Positions 38,071 through 45,938 of a stretch of DNA of 45,938 bases are shown here, piece after piece. The first letter of the stretch is position 1; every line of letters starts with the position of its first letter. The notes under the pieces were generated by a model that ran no database searches, had not been told where the DNA came from, and saw only the letters and a list, made by a program, of their open reading frames with translations. The stretch is from the NCBI GenBank assembly GCA_963582345.1, contig CAUZSN010000007.1:1-45938 (forward strand). The letters are read 5' to 3'. The position numbers were made by a program, and so were the translations under genes. The stretch comes from CAUZSN01 sp963582345. Its GTDB lineage: Bacteria; Planctomycetota; Planctomycetia; Planctomycetales; Planctomycetaceae.

Positions 38071-38574
38071 ATGACATTGAATCACACCCTGAACAAGCTC
38101 GAGCAGAAGTTTGGAGACCAGATGCTGCACGTCTCGCACTTCCGAGGCGACTGCAAGATCATTTGCCCTCTCTCGCATATCATCCAGCTACTCATGTTTC
38201 TCAAAGACGATTGTGATTTTGACATGCTGGTGGACATCACCGCCGTAGATTACATGGAATACCCGAATGCACGCGATCGCTTTGGTGTCATCTATGCATT
38301 AGCATCAACCAACACGAATGTTCGCCTGTACGTTAAGGTTTATGTCAACGAGCCCAACTTGGCCCTACCGTCGGCCACTTCGCTTTGGCAGGGAGCCAAC
38401 TGGCTGGAACGAGAAGTTTATGACATGTTCGGCATCCGATTTGAAGGACACCCGGATTTACGTCGAATCCTATTACCTGAAGAGTTTGTGGCGTTCCCGC
38501 TGCGAAAGGATTACCCAATACGTGGTCGCGGGGAACGGCATAACTTCCCTGTACTGACACGAGCAGAGAGCTAA
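38071..38574 (+). CDS. nuoC: NADH-quinone oxidoreductase subunit C
   Basis: 167 aa 30-kDa subunit of the peripheral arm. Signatures: DFDMLVDITAVDYMEYP, RFGVIYALAS, SLWQGANWLEREVYDMFGIRF and HPDLRRILLPEEF, then FPLRKDYPIRGRGERH, the Complex1_30kDa signature. It is separate from nuoD here, not fused as in E. coli. The TAA is directly followed by the nuoD ATG (TAAATG), so translation is likely coupled. Confidence 0.97.
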   Translation: MTLNHTLNKLEQKFGDQMLHVSHFRGDCKIICPLSHIIQLLMFLKDDCDFDMLVDITAVDYMEYPNARDRFGVIYALASTNTNVRLYVKVYVNEPNLALPSATSLWQGANWLEREVYDMFGIRFEGHPDLRRILLPEEFVAFPLRKDYPIRGRGERHNFPVLTRAES

Positions 38575-39795
38575 ATGCCCCTGGAACTTGCCGAGCCAAT
38601 TGCGTCGAAATCGGACGAAAAGGAATACGTCTGGTCGCTGAATTTCGGCCCTCAACATCCCGCCACCCACACTACGCTCCGAATCATTCTTAAAATTGAT
38701 GGCGAGCGTGTGGTGGATGCCATTCCTGACATCGGCTTTCTGCACAGCGGCTTCGAGAAGCTCGGTGAACATTTGGACTATAATCAGTATGTCACGATCA
38801 CGGACCGCATGAACTACATTTCGCCTCTAACAAACAACATCGCCTGGCACCATGCGGTCGAAAAGCTGCTGGACATCGACGTTCCTCCTCGCTGTAAGTA
38901 CATCCGAACGATCCTCGCCGAGTTGTCCCGCATTAGCGACCATTTGCTCTGTGCCGGCACAGCTGCCCTGGATCTCGGCGCTTTCACCGCTTTCTTATAC
39001 GCCTTTCATCAGCGGGAGGTGTTGTACGACATCTTTGAATTGGTCTGTGGGGCGAGGTTTACCACCAGTTACACACGAGTCGGCGGGCTGATGTATGACG
39101 TCGACGGCCGATTTGTGCAGAAGGTCCGCGAATTTGCGCAGGGATTTCTCAAGGCCCACGCTGACGTAACTACGCTGCTAAATCGCAACCGGATATTTGT
39201 AGACCGCACCAAGGGTATCGGTGTGTTGTCCAATGAAGATGCAATCAACTGGAGTTGCAGTGGACCGGTAGCCAGGGCCAGCGGCGTAACACGCGATTTA
39301 AGGAAGGATGAGCCTTATCTGGCCTACTCGGACTTCGATTTCAAAGTCTGTTGCTGTACCGACGGCGATTGCTATGCACGGTACTTGGTGCGCATGGCAG
39401 AGATGCTGGAAAGTCTAAAGATTGTCCAGCAGGCTATTGAGAATCTGCCGTCCGGTCCAATCAATGTTGATGTCGGTGACCGCCAGGTACTTCCAGACAA
39501 AACGGGCGTGTATCAGACTATCGAGGGCCTGATCCAGCACTTCGAAGTGTTCATGAGCAACCGAGGCTTTCCCACTCCAACCGATGAATGTTATGGAGCA
39601 ATCGACGGTCCCAATGGTGAATTGGGATTCTACTTAGTGGGTGACGGTTCCAACGTCGCGTACCGGGCTCGTTGTCGTCCTCCCTCGTATATCCACTTTG
39701 CCGTCTTTCCGATGTTGATCCGCGGCCACCAACTTTCCGACGTCGTTGCGGTACTTGGCAGTCTAAATATCATTGCAGCGGAACTGGATCGTTGA
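38575..39795 (+). CDS. nuoD: NADH-quinone oxidoreductase subunit D
   Basis: 406 aa 49-kDa subunit that forms the quinone cavity with NuoB. Clear landmarks: LNFGPQHPATHTTLRI with the His-Pro pair near the quinone site, DIGFLHSGFEKLGEHLDYNQ, then RISDHLLCAGTAALDLGA, YTRVGGLMYDVDGRF, RASGVTRDLRKDEPYLAY and DPxx-like C-terminal FPMLIRGHQLSDVVAVLGSL in place of the usual LxxGxxLADVVAI. Length is typical. It starts directly after nuoC and ends 17 nt before nuoE. Confidence 0.97.
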   Translation: MPLELAEPIASKSDEKEYVWSLNFGPQHPATHTTLRIILKIDGERVVDAIPDIGFLHSGFEKLGEHLDYNQYVTITDRMNYISPLTNNIAWHHAVEKLLDIDVPPRCKYIRTILAELSRISDHLLCAGTAALDLGAFTAFLYAFHQREVLYDIFELVCGARFTTSYTRVGGLMYDVDGRFVQKVREFAQGFLKAHADVTTLLNRNRIFVDRTKGIGVLSNEDAINWSCSGPVARASGVTRDLRKDEPYLAYSDFDFKVCCCTDGDCYARYLVRMAEMLESLKIVQQAIENLPSGPINVDVGDRQVLPDKTGVYQTIEGLIQHFEVFMSNRGFPTPTDECYGAIDGPNGELGFYLVGDGSNVAYRARCRPPSYIHFAVFPMLIRGHQLSDVVAVLGSLNIIAAELDR

Positions 39796-39812
39796 TACGA
39801 GAGGGACGGAGC

Positions 39813-40355
39813 ATGGATGACCAAACTCGATGGTCAGCAAACGGGCGACGGATTCCAGCCGACGTGCCGCACCAGCCGTTACTGACCGATGACATGCGGA
39901 AGGAGATTGAAAGTTACTTTCCACGCTATCCGACCAAACAGGCGGTCGTCTTGCCAGCCCTGCACATCGTTCAGGACCGGCTGCACTGTGTTCCCTCTGA
40001 AGCGATCGTCGAAATTGCCGAGATGCTCAGCCTAGCTCCGGCGGAGGTGCACGACACACTGTCGTTTTACGGTTTTTTTCGCTCTCCTGAGAAGCCATTG
40101 GGCAAATATCGTTGTTGGGTGTGCCGATCGGTTTCATGTGCGTTTCGTGGCGGCGAGAAGATCCTCGAGTATCTCTGCCGATCGCTCGACGTTCAGCCAG
40201 GCGAAACAACTGCAGACGGCCAATTCTCAGTGGAATTCGCCGAATGCCTCGGAGGCTGTGACTTCGCTCCCTGTATGTTGGTCAACGACCAATTACGAGA
40301 GAATCTGACTGAGGAAACAGTTGACGAACTGGTGAAATCGTTGAGGAAGAAGTGA
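39813..40355 (+). CDS. nuoE: NADH-quinone oxidoreductase subunit E (24 kDa)
   Basis: 180 aa from the ATG at 39813, preceded by GGAG; the frame is open further upstream, inside nuoD, so a longest-ORF call is wrong. NuoE holds the [2Fe-2S] cluster N1a next to FMN. Thioredoxin-like signatures are present: YPTKQAVVLPALHIVQDRL, Cys104 and Cys109 in the CRSVSC loop and Cys145 and Cys149 in ECLGGCDFAP. Length is typical. A 304-nt gap with a candidate tiny gene follows before nuoF. Confidence 0.96.
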   Translation: MDDQTRWSANGRRIPADVPHQPLLTDDMRKEIESYFPRYPTKQAVVLPALHIVQDRLHCVPSEAIVEIAEMLSLAPAEVHDTLSFYGFFRSPEKPLGKYRCWVCRSVSCAFRGGEKILEYLCRSLDVQPGETTADGQFSVEFAECLGGCDFAPCMLVNDQLRENLTEETVDELVKSLRKK

Positions 40356-40421
40356 GATGGTTTGCCATTGACGTGATTGCATACGTTAGTTGGAGCGTTG
40401 TGGAAGGGCATAAATTACAAA

Positions 40422-40532
40422 ATGAACATCGCATCAACATCACATTTTTCTTTTCAAACCACGTGGAAGACCATCGTCGGGCTCATTCTGCTCGTTATTG
40501 CTATCACACTCAATTGGCAATACGATCACTAA
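40422..40532 (+). CDS. Possible 36-aa single-pass membrane protein between nuoE and nuoF
   Basis: ATG at 40422 to TAA at 40530-40532. A polar start (MNIASTSHFSFQTTWK) is followed by one hydrophobic helix (TIVGLILLVIAITL) and an NWQYDH end. GAAGGG lies about 13 nt before the ATG, a little far. A competing 87-aa frame from a GTG at 40352 crosses the same DNA but is less protein-like. nuoE and nuoF are normally adjacent, so an inserted small membrane gene is unusual. No family recognised. Confidence 0.45.
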   Translation: MNIASTSHFSFQTTWKTIVGLILLVIAITLNWQYDH

Positions 40533-40659
40533 AGCTCGGATACGGACCGCTTGCAAACGAATTGGATAAGATCGATCGTGGAGTTTCAGCAACACATTCT
40601 AGACTTTGTCCCTGAAGTTCAAATCGAACACTCTATCTAACCATTAGGGAAGACTCTCC

Positions 40660-42006
40660 TTGCCTGACTTCGAGCCTGTACTTCTGAAAAGACTGAATAT
40701 TCCGGATGTTCAGAGGTTGGACGTATACAAAGGGCAGGGAGGCTACCAAGCCACCGAGAAGACTTTGCGCCAGCACAGTCCAGATGACGTGATTGGCATC
40801 GTGCGGGACTCGAAGTTACGCGGTCGAGGCGGCGCTGGGTTTCCCTGTGGAGTGAAGTGGGGGTTTCTGCCGTCTGATCGTGATGTGACCTACATGTGTG
40901 TGAATGCGGATGAAAGCGAACCCGGCACATTCAACAACCGCATCCTAATGGAAGGGGACCCGCATCAGGTCATCGAGGGTATTGTTATCGCCAGTTATGC
41001 CACCCAAGCGTCGGTGGCATACATCTATATTCGATATGAGTTTGTGAAGGCCTTCCATACGCTGCAACGAGCAATCGACGAGGCGTACCAGGCAGGATAC
41101 TTGGGCCAGAACATTTTGGGAACGAATTTCGACCTGGACGTTTATCTGCACCGAGGTGCTGCAGCCTACATTTGTGGGGAAGAGACGGGTTTAATTGAGA
41201 GTCTGGAGGGCAAACGAGCCTGGCCTCGAATCAAGCCTCCATTTCCGGCCGTTGAAGGAGCGTTTCGCAAGCCCACTGTCGTTAATAACATTGAAACACT
41301 TGCCTGCGTACCTCACATCGTTGAACGAGGCGCCGACTGGTTTCAGTCGATTGGGGTGCCCTCGGACCCGATGAATCCCCGAGACTTGGGAAGTTACGGG
41401 CCGAAACTCTATTGTTTGAGTGGCCATGTAAATCGCCCGGGTTGCTACGAGTTAGCTCTGGGAGTGACTTGCCGGGAACTTATCGAGAATCAAGGGGGCG
41501 GCGTATGGAAAGGACGAAAGGCCAAAGCTGCCATACCAGGTGGCATCAGCATGGGCCTGTTGCGCGAAGACGAATTCGACACGCCGCTCGATTTTGACAG
41601 TCTGCAAAAGGTCGGTTGTCTGGGCCTTGGCACGGCAGCGGTCGTCGTATTCGATGAACAAACGTCGTTGGTGGACGTGTTGTATAATAGTTGCCGGTTT
41701 TTTGCCCACGAATCGTGTGGCCAGTGTACACCGTGCCGCGAGGGGACAGGGTGGATGCTTCGAATTGTCAAGCGAATTCAGCAAGGCCACGGACGGGTAG
41801 AGGACTTAGATCTGCTCGTCCAGGTTGCAGAATCGATGGGCATCATGCCTGGAACCACAATTTGTGGCCTTGCCGACGGTGCCGCTTGGCCTGTAAAGAA
41901 TGCAATCGCCAAGTTTCGCAATGAATTTGAAGATGCCGTGAATAGTGCGTCTGCGAAGGGTGCAAATGTGTCGGCTGCAACGACGTCCTCGCTTCACACC
42001 AATTGA
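40660..42006 (+). CDS. nuoF: NADH-quinone oxidoreductase subunit F (51 kDa)
   Basis: 448 aa from a TTG start with AGGGA about 10 nt upstream. NuoF binds NADH and FMN and holds cluster N3. Motifs: GRGGAGFPCGVKWGF (NADH site), YMCVNADESEPGTFNNR (FMN site), AYICGEETGLIESLEGKR and SCGQCTPCREGTGWM with three of the four N3 Cys, the fourth in MPGTTICGLADGAAWP. Length is typical. Its stop lies 37 nt before nuoG. Confidence 0.97.
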   Translation: MPDFEPVLLKRLNIPDVQRLDVYKGQGGYQATEKTLRQHSPDDVIGIVRDSKLRGRGGAGFPCGVKWGFLPSDRDVTYMCVNADESEPGTFNNRILMEGDPHQVIEGIVIASYATQASVAYIYIRYEFVKAFHTLQRAIDEAYQAGYLGQNILGTNFDLDVYLHRGAAAYICGEETGLIESLEGKRAWPRIKPPFPAVEGAFRKPTVVNNIETLACVPHIVERGADWFQSIGVPSDPMNPRDLGSYGPKLYCLSGHVNRPGCYELALGVTCRELIENQGGGVWKGRKAKAAIPGGISMGLLREDEFDTPLDFDSLQKVGCLGLGTAAVVVFDEQTSLVDVLYNSCRFFAHESCGQCTPCREGTGWMLRIVKRIQQGHGRVEDLDLLVQVAESMGIMPGTTICGLADGAAWPVKNAIAKFRNEFEDAVNSASAKGANVSAATTSSLHTN

Positions 42007-42027
42007 AACTGGTGGAAAATGGGGAGT

Positions 42028-42039
42028 CGGCTGAAGCCG
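42028..42039 (+). promoter_or_regulatory. Hairpin between Shine-Dalgarno and start of nuoG
   Basis: CGGC (42028-42031), loop TGAA, GCCG (42036-42039) lies between GGGGAG (42021-42026) and the ATG at 42044. Unfolded, the spacing is about 17 nt, too long; folded, the stem brings the site within about 6 nt. A structure-dependent start is a reasonable inference. Confidence 0.4.
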
Positions 42040-42043
42040 CCTA

Positions 42044-43762
42044 ATGAATACGACAGTCTCAGTGGTAAATCCAAATATGGCAGCCATCACAATCAACGGT
42101 AATGACTTCGAGCTCGATGATAACGAGCAGCTGAACGTCATCGAGGCGGCAGAGCGATTTGGCATCGAGATTCCGTATTATTGCTGGCATCCCGGCTTGT
42201 CAGTGGTCGCGAGTTGTCGTATGTGTCTAGTCGAGATCGGTCAGAAGAACGACGAGGGTGTCGTTCGAATGGTGCCCCGTCTGATGCCGGCTTGCCAGAC
42301 CCCGGCACGGGATCAAACAGTCGTTGTAACCAACAGCGATAAAGTCGTAGAAAACCGCAAGGCTGTCGAGGAGTATTTGCTGCTTGACCACCCGGTGGAC
42401 TGTCCAATCTGTGACCGCGCTGGAGAATGCTCGCTGCAGGACTATTATTACGAACATGGCCGCGACGAACGGCGTGATCTTCCGCAACCTTTCACCAGCC
42501 GTCGCAAGGATCTAGGACCCGAGGTCACTTTTTTTGCAGATCGATGTGTTATGTGCAGCCGCTGTGTGCGGTTTACGCGTGAGGTATCGGGTACTGCCGA
42601 ATTACAGGTAGTCGACCGGGGCAACAAGAGCGAGATCGACATCTTTCCCGGTCATCCTATTGACAACAAGTTATCCGGTAATGTGGTTGACCTGTGTCCA
42701 GTCGGTGCGCTGTGCTCACGCGATTTTCTGTACAAACAACGCGTCTGGTTTCTTAACGGCCACGATTCGGTGTGCCCTGGATGTGCGACAGGATGCAACA
42801 TCCGAATTGACGAGCATCGTAACACGATCTATCGACTGAAGCCACGACACAACCCGAACGTGAACGACTGGTGGATCTGCGATGAAGGGAGGCTTGGATA
42901 CCAATATGTCGCGTCGTCGAATCGGCTGACGACACCGCGTCAACGTACGAACGGCAACTTGTGCGACAGCGAATGGTCCAACGTGATGCAGGCTCTGAAA
43001 CACGACCTGAACCAGATGATCGCGCGGTACGGTGGCCAGGCTTTGGCCTGCATACTATCGCCGATGCTCACTTGTGAAGAAGCCTACCTCCTGACTAAAT
43101 ATGTTAAATCGCTGGCCCAGGATGTAACGCTGGCGCTGGGCAAGGTTCCCGTAGTGGGCGAAGATGATGTCTATCCGAAGACCGCTGACAGTGTCGACGC
43201 ACCCAAATTTATTATTCGGGCCGAGAAGTGTCCAAACCGCCGAGGGGTCGAAGCGATTATTCGGCATTGGGACCCTGAAGTGCTTGACTTCGCAACAGTG
43301 CATAGTCAGATCGTGTCGGGAGCATTCAGAGCCGTGATCCTCACTGGAGGCTACCCGCAACCATGGCTCCATTCGGAAGAAATCGCGATGTTTTCAAAGT
43401 TGGACTTGGTCATACTTGTGGACATCCTGAAGTCCGAGGCGACTGGCAAAGTCGATTACCTTCTACCAGGCGCGGCCTGGGCAGAGAAACCAGGGTCCTA
43501 TCTGAACCACGCGGAACTACTGCAGATCACAAAACGGGCCGTTCGACCACCCGGCGATGCCCACACGGAAGGCCGCATTTTTTGGGAACTAGCCGGAAGG
43601 CAAAGACTTTATAATGCCGGTGACGTACTCGATGAGCTGGCGGAGGAGGTGCCCTTCTTCGCCCCATGTGGGAACGGGAAAGTTGGTGCACGTGGAGTAA
43701 TGCTTGGGACGGAAAGAAACGCGGTTTCTGGAAAGAACCAAGTGTTAGATCCGCGATGTTGA
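42044..43762 (+). CDS. nuoG: NADH-quinone oxidoreductase subunit G, short form
   Basis: 572 aa, well below E. coli NuoG (908) or Thermus Nqo3 (783). All electron-path ligands are there: [2Fe-2S] Cys in YYCWHPGLSVVASCRMC and MPACQTP; the His-coordinated cluster in HPVDCPICDRAGECSLQDY; cluster N4 in RCVMCSRCVRF and CPVGALC; and the extra cluster motif CPGCATGCNI. The molybdopterin-like C-domain (from about 260) is cut down to some 310 residues, ending KNQVLDPRC. An ATG at 42077 is a possible second start, but lacks a Shine-Dalgarno. It is followed by nuoH after 46 nt. Confidence 0.95.
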   Translation: MNTTVSVVNPNMAAITINGNDFELDDNEQLNVIEAAERFGIEIPYYCWHPGLSVVASCRMCLVEIGQKNDEGVVRMVPRLMPACQTPARDQTVVVTNSDKVVENRKAVEEYLLLDHPVDCPICDRAGECSLQDYYYEHGRDERRDLPQPFTSRRKDLGPEVTFFADRCVMCSRCVRFTREVSGTAELQVVDRGNKSEIDIFPGHPIDNKLSGNVVDLCPVGALCSRDFLYKQRVWFLNGHDSVCPGCATGCNIRIDEHRNTIYRLKPRHNPNVNDWWICDEGRLGYQYVASSNRLTTPRQRTNGNLCDSEWSNVMQALKHDLNQMIARYGGQALACILSPMLTCEEAYLLTKYVKSLAQDVTLALGKVPVVGEDDVYPKTADSVDAPKFIIRAEKCPNRRGVEAIIRHWDPEVLDFATVHSQIVSGAFRAVILTGGYPQPWLHSEEIAMFSKLDLVILVDILKSEATGKVDYLLPGAAWAEKPGSYLNHAELLQITKRAVRPPGDAHTEGRIFWELAGRQRLYNAGDVLDELAEEVPFFAPCGNGKVGARGVMLGTERNAVSGKNQVLDPRC

Positions 43763-43808
43763 CTGGAGGGCCTGTCAGCACCGTCGGCCTAGAAAGGCCT
43801 TGCAATCC

Positions 43809-44942
43809 ATGGAAACGTTCCCAAAACTCGTACAAATCCTGGTCGTGGTCGGTGCGTTGCAGGTGACCGTCGCGTACTTGATCTACATGGAGCGAAAGAT
43901 TTCCGCTTACATTCAGGGCCGAATCGGTCCCAACCGGGTTGGCTGGCATGGACTGCTTCAGCCGATCGCCGATGGCGTGAAACTCATCCTTAAGGAAGAC
44001 CTCATACCTTCCGGTGCTAACAAGGGCATCTTCCTACTCGCACCCGCCATCGCAGTTTTCACCACAACAATCGCCTTTGCGGTAGTCCCATTTGGCCCCA
44101 CTGGCCCATATGACTCAAACTCCTTTGTGATTGCCCCTCGGCTGGATATCGGAATTCTCTATGTGTTTGCCATCGGCAGTTTGGCAGTTTACGCAGTGAT
44201 CTTGGGAGGATGGGCATCGAACAACAAGTACAGTTTTTTGGGGGCAATGCGCTCGGCCGCTCAAATGATCAGTTACGAAATTCCTCTGGGATTGTCCATC
44301 ATCGGCGTCATTCTTATGGCTCGATCGCTGAATCTAGAAAGAATTATCGATGGTCAAGCGGACAAGGTCTGGTACATTTTCTATCAACCAATCGCATTCC
44401 TGCTGTTTTTTACCAGCGCGTTGGCCGAGTCGAATCGCATGCCGTTTGATCTTCCGGAATGCGAGCAAGAACTAATAGGTGGGTATCACACTGAATACGG
44501 CGCCATGAAATGGGCCATGTTCTTTTTGGGTGAATACACGCACATGATTACAGTAAGCCTTTTGACGGCCATTCTGTTCTTTGGCGGTTGGGATCTGCCG
44601 TGGGTCGTCAGCAGTGAAACGAAAGGATTTTTCGCAGCCACGACTAAAGTGTCTATCTTGCTCGGCAAGATGTTCTTCGGAATCTTTGTGATGATGTGGA
44701 TCCGTTGGACCTTGCCTCGATTCCGCTTCGATCAAGTAATGGACTTGGCGTGGAAAATGATGATCCCTTTGGCGCTGGGCAACTTGTTAATCACGGCGGT
44801 CACAGTGCATCTGGCTGACGGCGTACCAACACTATGGCTGATGCTGCCAGGAAATTTTCTCTTGGTGGCTGTAGGCGCTATAATACTTTGGGGATTAAAG
44901 CGAAACGACATAAACGTTGGTAACAGACTTGAAAAATTTTGA
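43809..44942 (+). CDS. nuoH: NADH-quinone oxidoreductase subunit H
   Basis: 377 aa from the ATG at 43809 (a TTG three codons upstream is in frame). NuoH joins the peripheral and membrane arms and lines the quinone tunnel. Signatures: YMERKISAYIQGRIGPNRVG, QPIADGVKLILKED, MISYEIPLGLSIIGVI and AESNRMPFDLPECEQELIGGY with the conserved acidic loop, then YFT-like WIRWTLPRFRFDQVMDLAWK. Eight hydrophobic segments are visible. A 142-nt gap without other features precedes nuoI. Confidence 0.97.
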   Translation: METFPKLVQILVVVGALQVTVAYLIYMERKISAYIQGRIGPNRVGWHGLLQPIADGVKLILKEDLIPSGANKGIFLLAPAIAVFTTTIAFAVVPFGPTGPYDSNSFVIAPRLDIGILYVFAIGSLAVYAVILGGWASNNKYSFLGAMRSAAQMISYEIPLGLSIIGVILMARSLNLERIIDGQADKVWYIFYQPIAFLLFFTSALAESNRMPFDLPECEQELIGGYHTEYGAMKWAMFFLGEYTHMITVSLLTAILFFGGWDLPWVVSSETKGFFAATTKVSILLGKMFFGIFVMMWIRWTLPRFRFDQVMDLAWKMMIPLALGNLLITAVTVHLADGVPTLWLMLPGNFLLVAVGAIILWGLKRNDINVGNRLEKF

Positions 44943-45084
44943 TCTTGCATGAAGTAACTTTGGAATATTTTCAAGTCTGATGGACGTGAACATGATAGTT
45001 GCTTGGATAAACAGCTCCAGAATTTGTAGGATTGCCACCTGACCTCACCTTTGTCGTTCAGTTCCTAACCATGCGATTGTAGCT

Positions 45085-45648
45085 ATGAAACCCGATGATC
45101 CGGATATCCTGTGGGTGGAAGAACCCCAGCTAAGCTTGCTGGAGAATATGTACCTGCCCGCAATTATTAAAAGTCTGGGTGTCACGGCCAAGCACTTAAT
45201 CCAGAAAAAGGTAACGGTCGAATTCCCCGAGAATCGCCATGAGCCGCCGGACCCCATGAAGTACCGCGGAGTGCACCGCTTGAATCGCGATGAACAGAGT
45301 CGCGTCAAATGTGTGGCATGCTTCCTCTGCGAAACAGCCTGTCCTGCAGACTGTATCCACATCGTAGGAGAGGAAAGCCCTTGGTCGGACCGAGAAAAGT
45401 ATCCGAAAAGCTTCGTGATCGACGAACTGCGCTGCATTTATTGTGGCATGTGTGAAGAGGCCTGTCCGGTGGACGCCATTGAACTGACAAGCATTTATGA
45501 TTTGACAGGTCACAGTCGGGAACAGATGCTTTATGACAAAGAAAAACTACTCTCGGTCTATGACATGACCAAGGACACCGAACCGATGCGGTCGAACGGT
45601 GCCGACCTGCTCCCAGTCGGACTACCATCCCAATCTGAGGGACATTGA
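45085..45648 (+). CDS. nuoI: NADH-quinone oxidoreductase subunit I
   Basis: 187 aa ferredoxin-type subunit carrying clusters N6a and N6b. The two CxxCxxCxxxC motifs are at Cys76, 79, 82, 86 (CVACFLCETACPADC) and Cys117, 120, 123, 127 (CIYCGMCEEACPVDAIELT). The N-terminal amphipathic region and YRGVHRLNRDE are typical. The TGA overlaps the nuoJ ATG (TGATG). Confidence 0.97.
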   Translation: MKPDDPDILWVEEPQLSLLENMYLPAIIKSLGVTAKHLIQKKVTVEFPENRHEPPDPMKYRGVHRLNRDEQSRVKCVACFLCETACPADCIHIVGEESPWSDREKYPKSFVIDELRCIYCGMCEEACPVDAIELTSIYDLTGHSREQMLYDKEKLLSVYDMTKDTEPMRSNGADLLPVGLPSQSEGH

Positions 45649-45938
45649 TGACCGGACTCATGACGGCCCTTGTTGTGGCGGCCTTGGGATCTGGCGGTCT
45701 CGGCATGTATCTCTTAATGCCGCGTGGAACCACAGGCGGACGGATTGCCGGAGTTAGCCTCTGCGGATCGGCCATGTTACTACTATGGGTCATCTGGGGC
45801 GCGAATCTTTCCCCTAATACTGGATTTTGGAAAGGATCCGTTTTCTATCTGTTGGGTACGGTGACGGTTGTTGGCGCGTTCATGACGGTTACGCACCATA
45901 ATCCGGTCTCGTGTGCCCTTTGGTTTGCCTGCACGGTC
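45648..45938 (+). CDS. nuoJ: NADH-quinone oxidoreductase subunit J, cut by window end
   Basis: 97 codons are visible from an ATG overlapping the nuoI stop. Three hydrophobic segments (about 3-24, 31-50, 62-82) and the HNPVSCALWF motif, matching the family's RNPVxSALF-type loop, fit NuoJ, as does its place after nuoI. The C-terminal helices and nuoK-N lie beyond the window. Confidence 0.85.
   Translation, partial: MTGLMTALVVAALGSGGLGMYLLMPRGTTGGRIAGVSLCGSAMLLLWVIWGANLSPNTGFWKGSVFYLLGTVTVVGAFMTVTHHNPVSCALWFACTV

Noticed and set aside
40352..40615. 87-aa ORF overlapping the nuoE stop
   Set aside because: Composition is not protein-like and it conflicts with the better 36-aa membrane frame, although the GTGA overlap made it worth a look.

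Overview
The window looks like a planctomycete chromosome, most likely Pirellulales-like. The evidence is a DUF1549/DUF1553 and DUF1501 gene pair, a DUF1573 protein next to a four-heme cytochrome lipoprotein, a very large membrane-anchored Ser/Thr kinase with a DMG motif and a beta-helix sensor, and frequent GTG and TTG starts. This is judged from gene content by eye; no marker-gene placement was possible.

Layout. Positions 1-3646 (minus) hold the N-terminal 1215 codons of a giant exported protein: signal peptide, beta-barrel-like region, parallel beta-helix, an Asp-box (BNR/sialidase-like) domain, then beta-helix again; the gene runs off the window. Positions 4252-5304 encode SelD with an in-frame UGA at the active-site position (selenocysteine 19); a caller that treats UGA as a stop would begin it at the GTG at 4345. 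Convergent to it lie a four-heme c-type lipoprotein and a DUF1573 protein (5353-8282, minus). An ALDH of the ketoglutarate-semialdehyde type follows (8555-10141), then the DUF1549/DUF1553 plus DUF1501 pair (10367-13410, minus).

Positions 14000-22084 carry a complete F1Fo ATP synthase operon (atpZ, I, B, E, F, H, A, G, D, C). It has a structured leader before atpE, a 50-nt atpH/atpA overlap, a possible small membrane-peptide gene between atpA and atpG, and two long hairpin repeats between atpG and atpD. Positions 22434-30189 form a signalling block: FHA protein, unknown protein, CPBP protease, two tiny ORFs joined by overlapping stop/start codons, the giant kinase, and a double zinc-ribbon protein.

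Positions 30671-34255 are dnaG-rpoD, closed by a textbook terminator, followed by a coiled-coil zinc-ribbon protein and an HpcH/HpaI aldolase. A CheY-like pseudogene broken by two frameshifts and a stop sits at 36014-36408. Positions 36920-45938 are a complex I operon in the order nuoA-B-C-D-E-F-G-H-I-J (nuoJ cut by the window end), with a candidate 36-residue membrane-peptide gene between nuoE and nuoF and an unusually short NuoG.

Functionally most of the window is core energy metabolism (complex I building the proton gradient, ATP synthase using it) and replication/transcription initiation. The less ordinary material is the selenoprotein SelD, the multidomain surface protein, the kinase-centred cluster, the intra-operon hairpins and the unannotated small ORFs.
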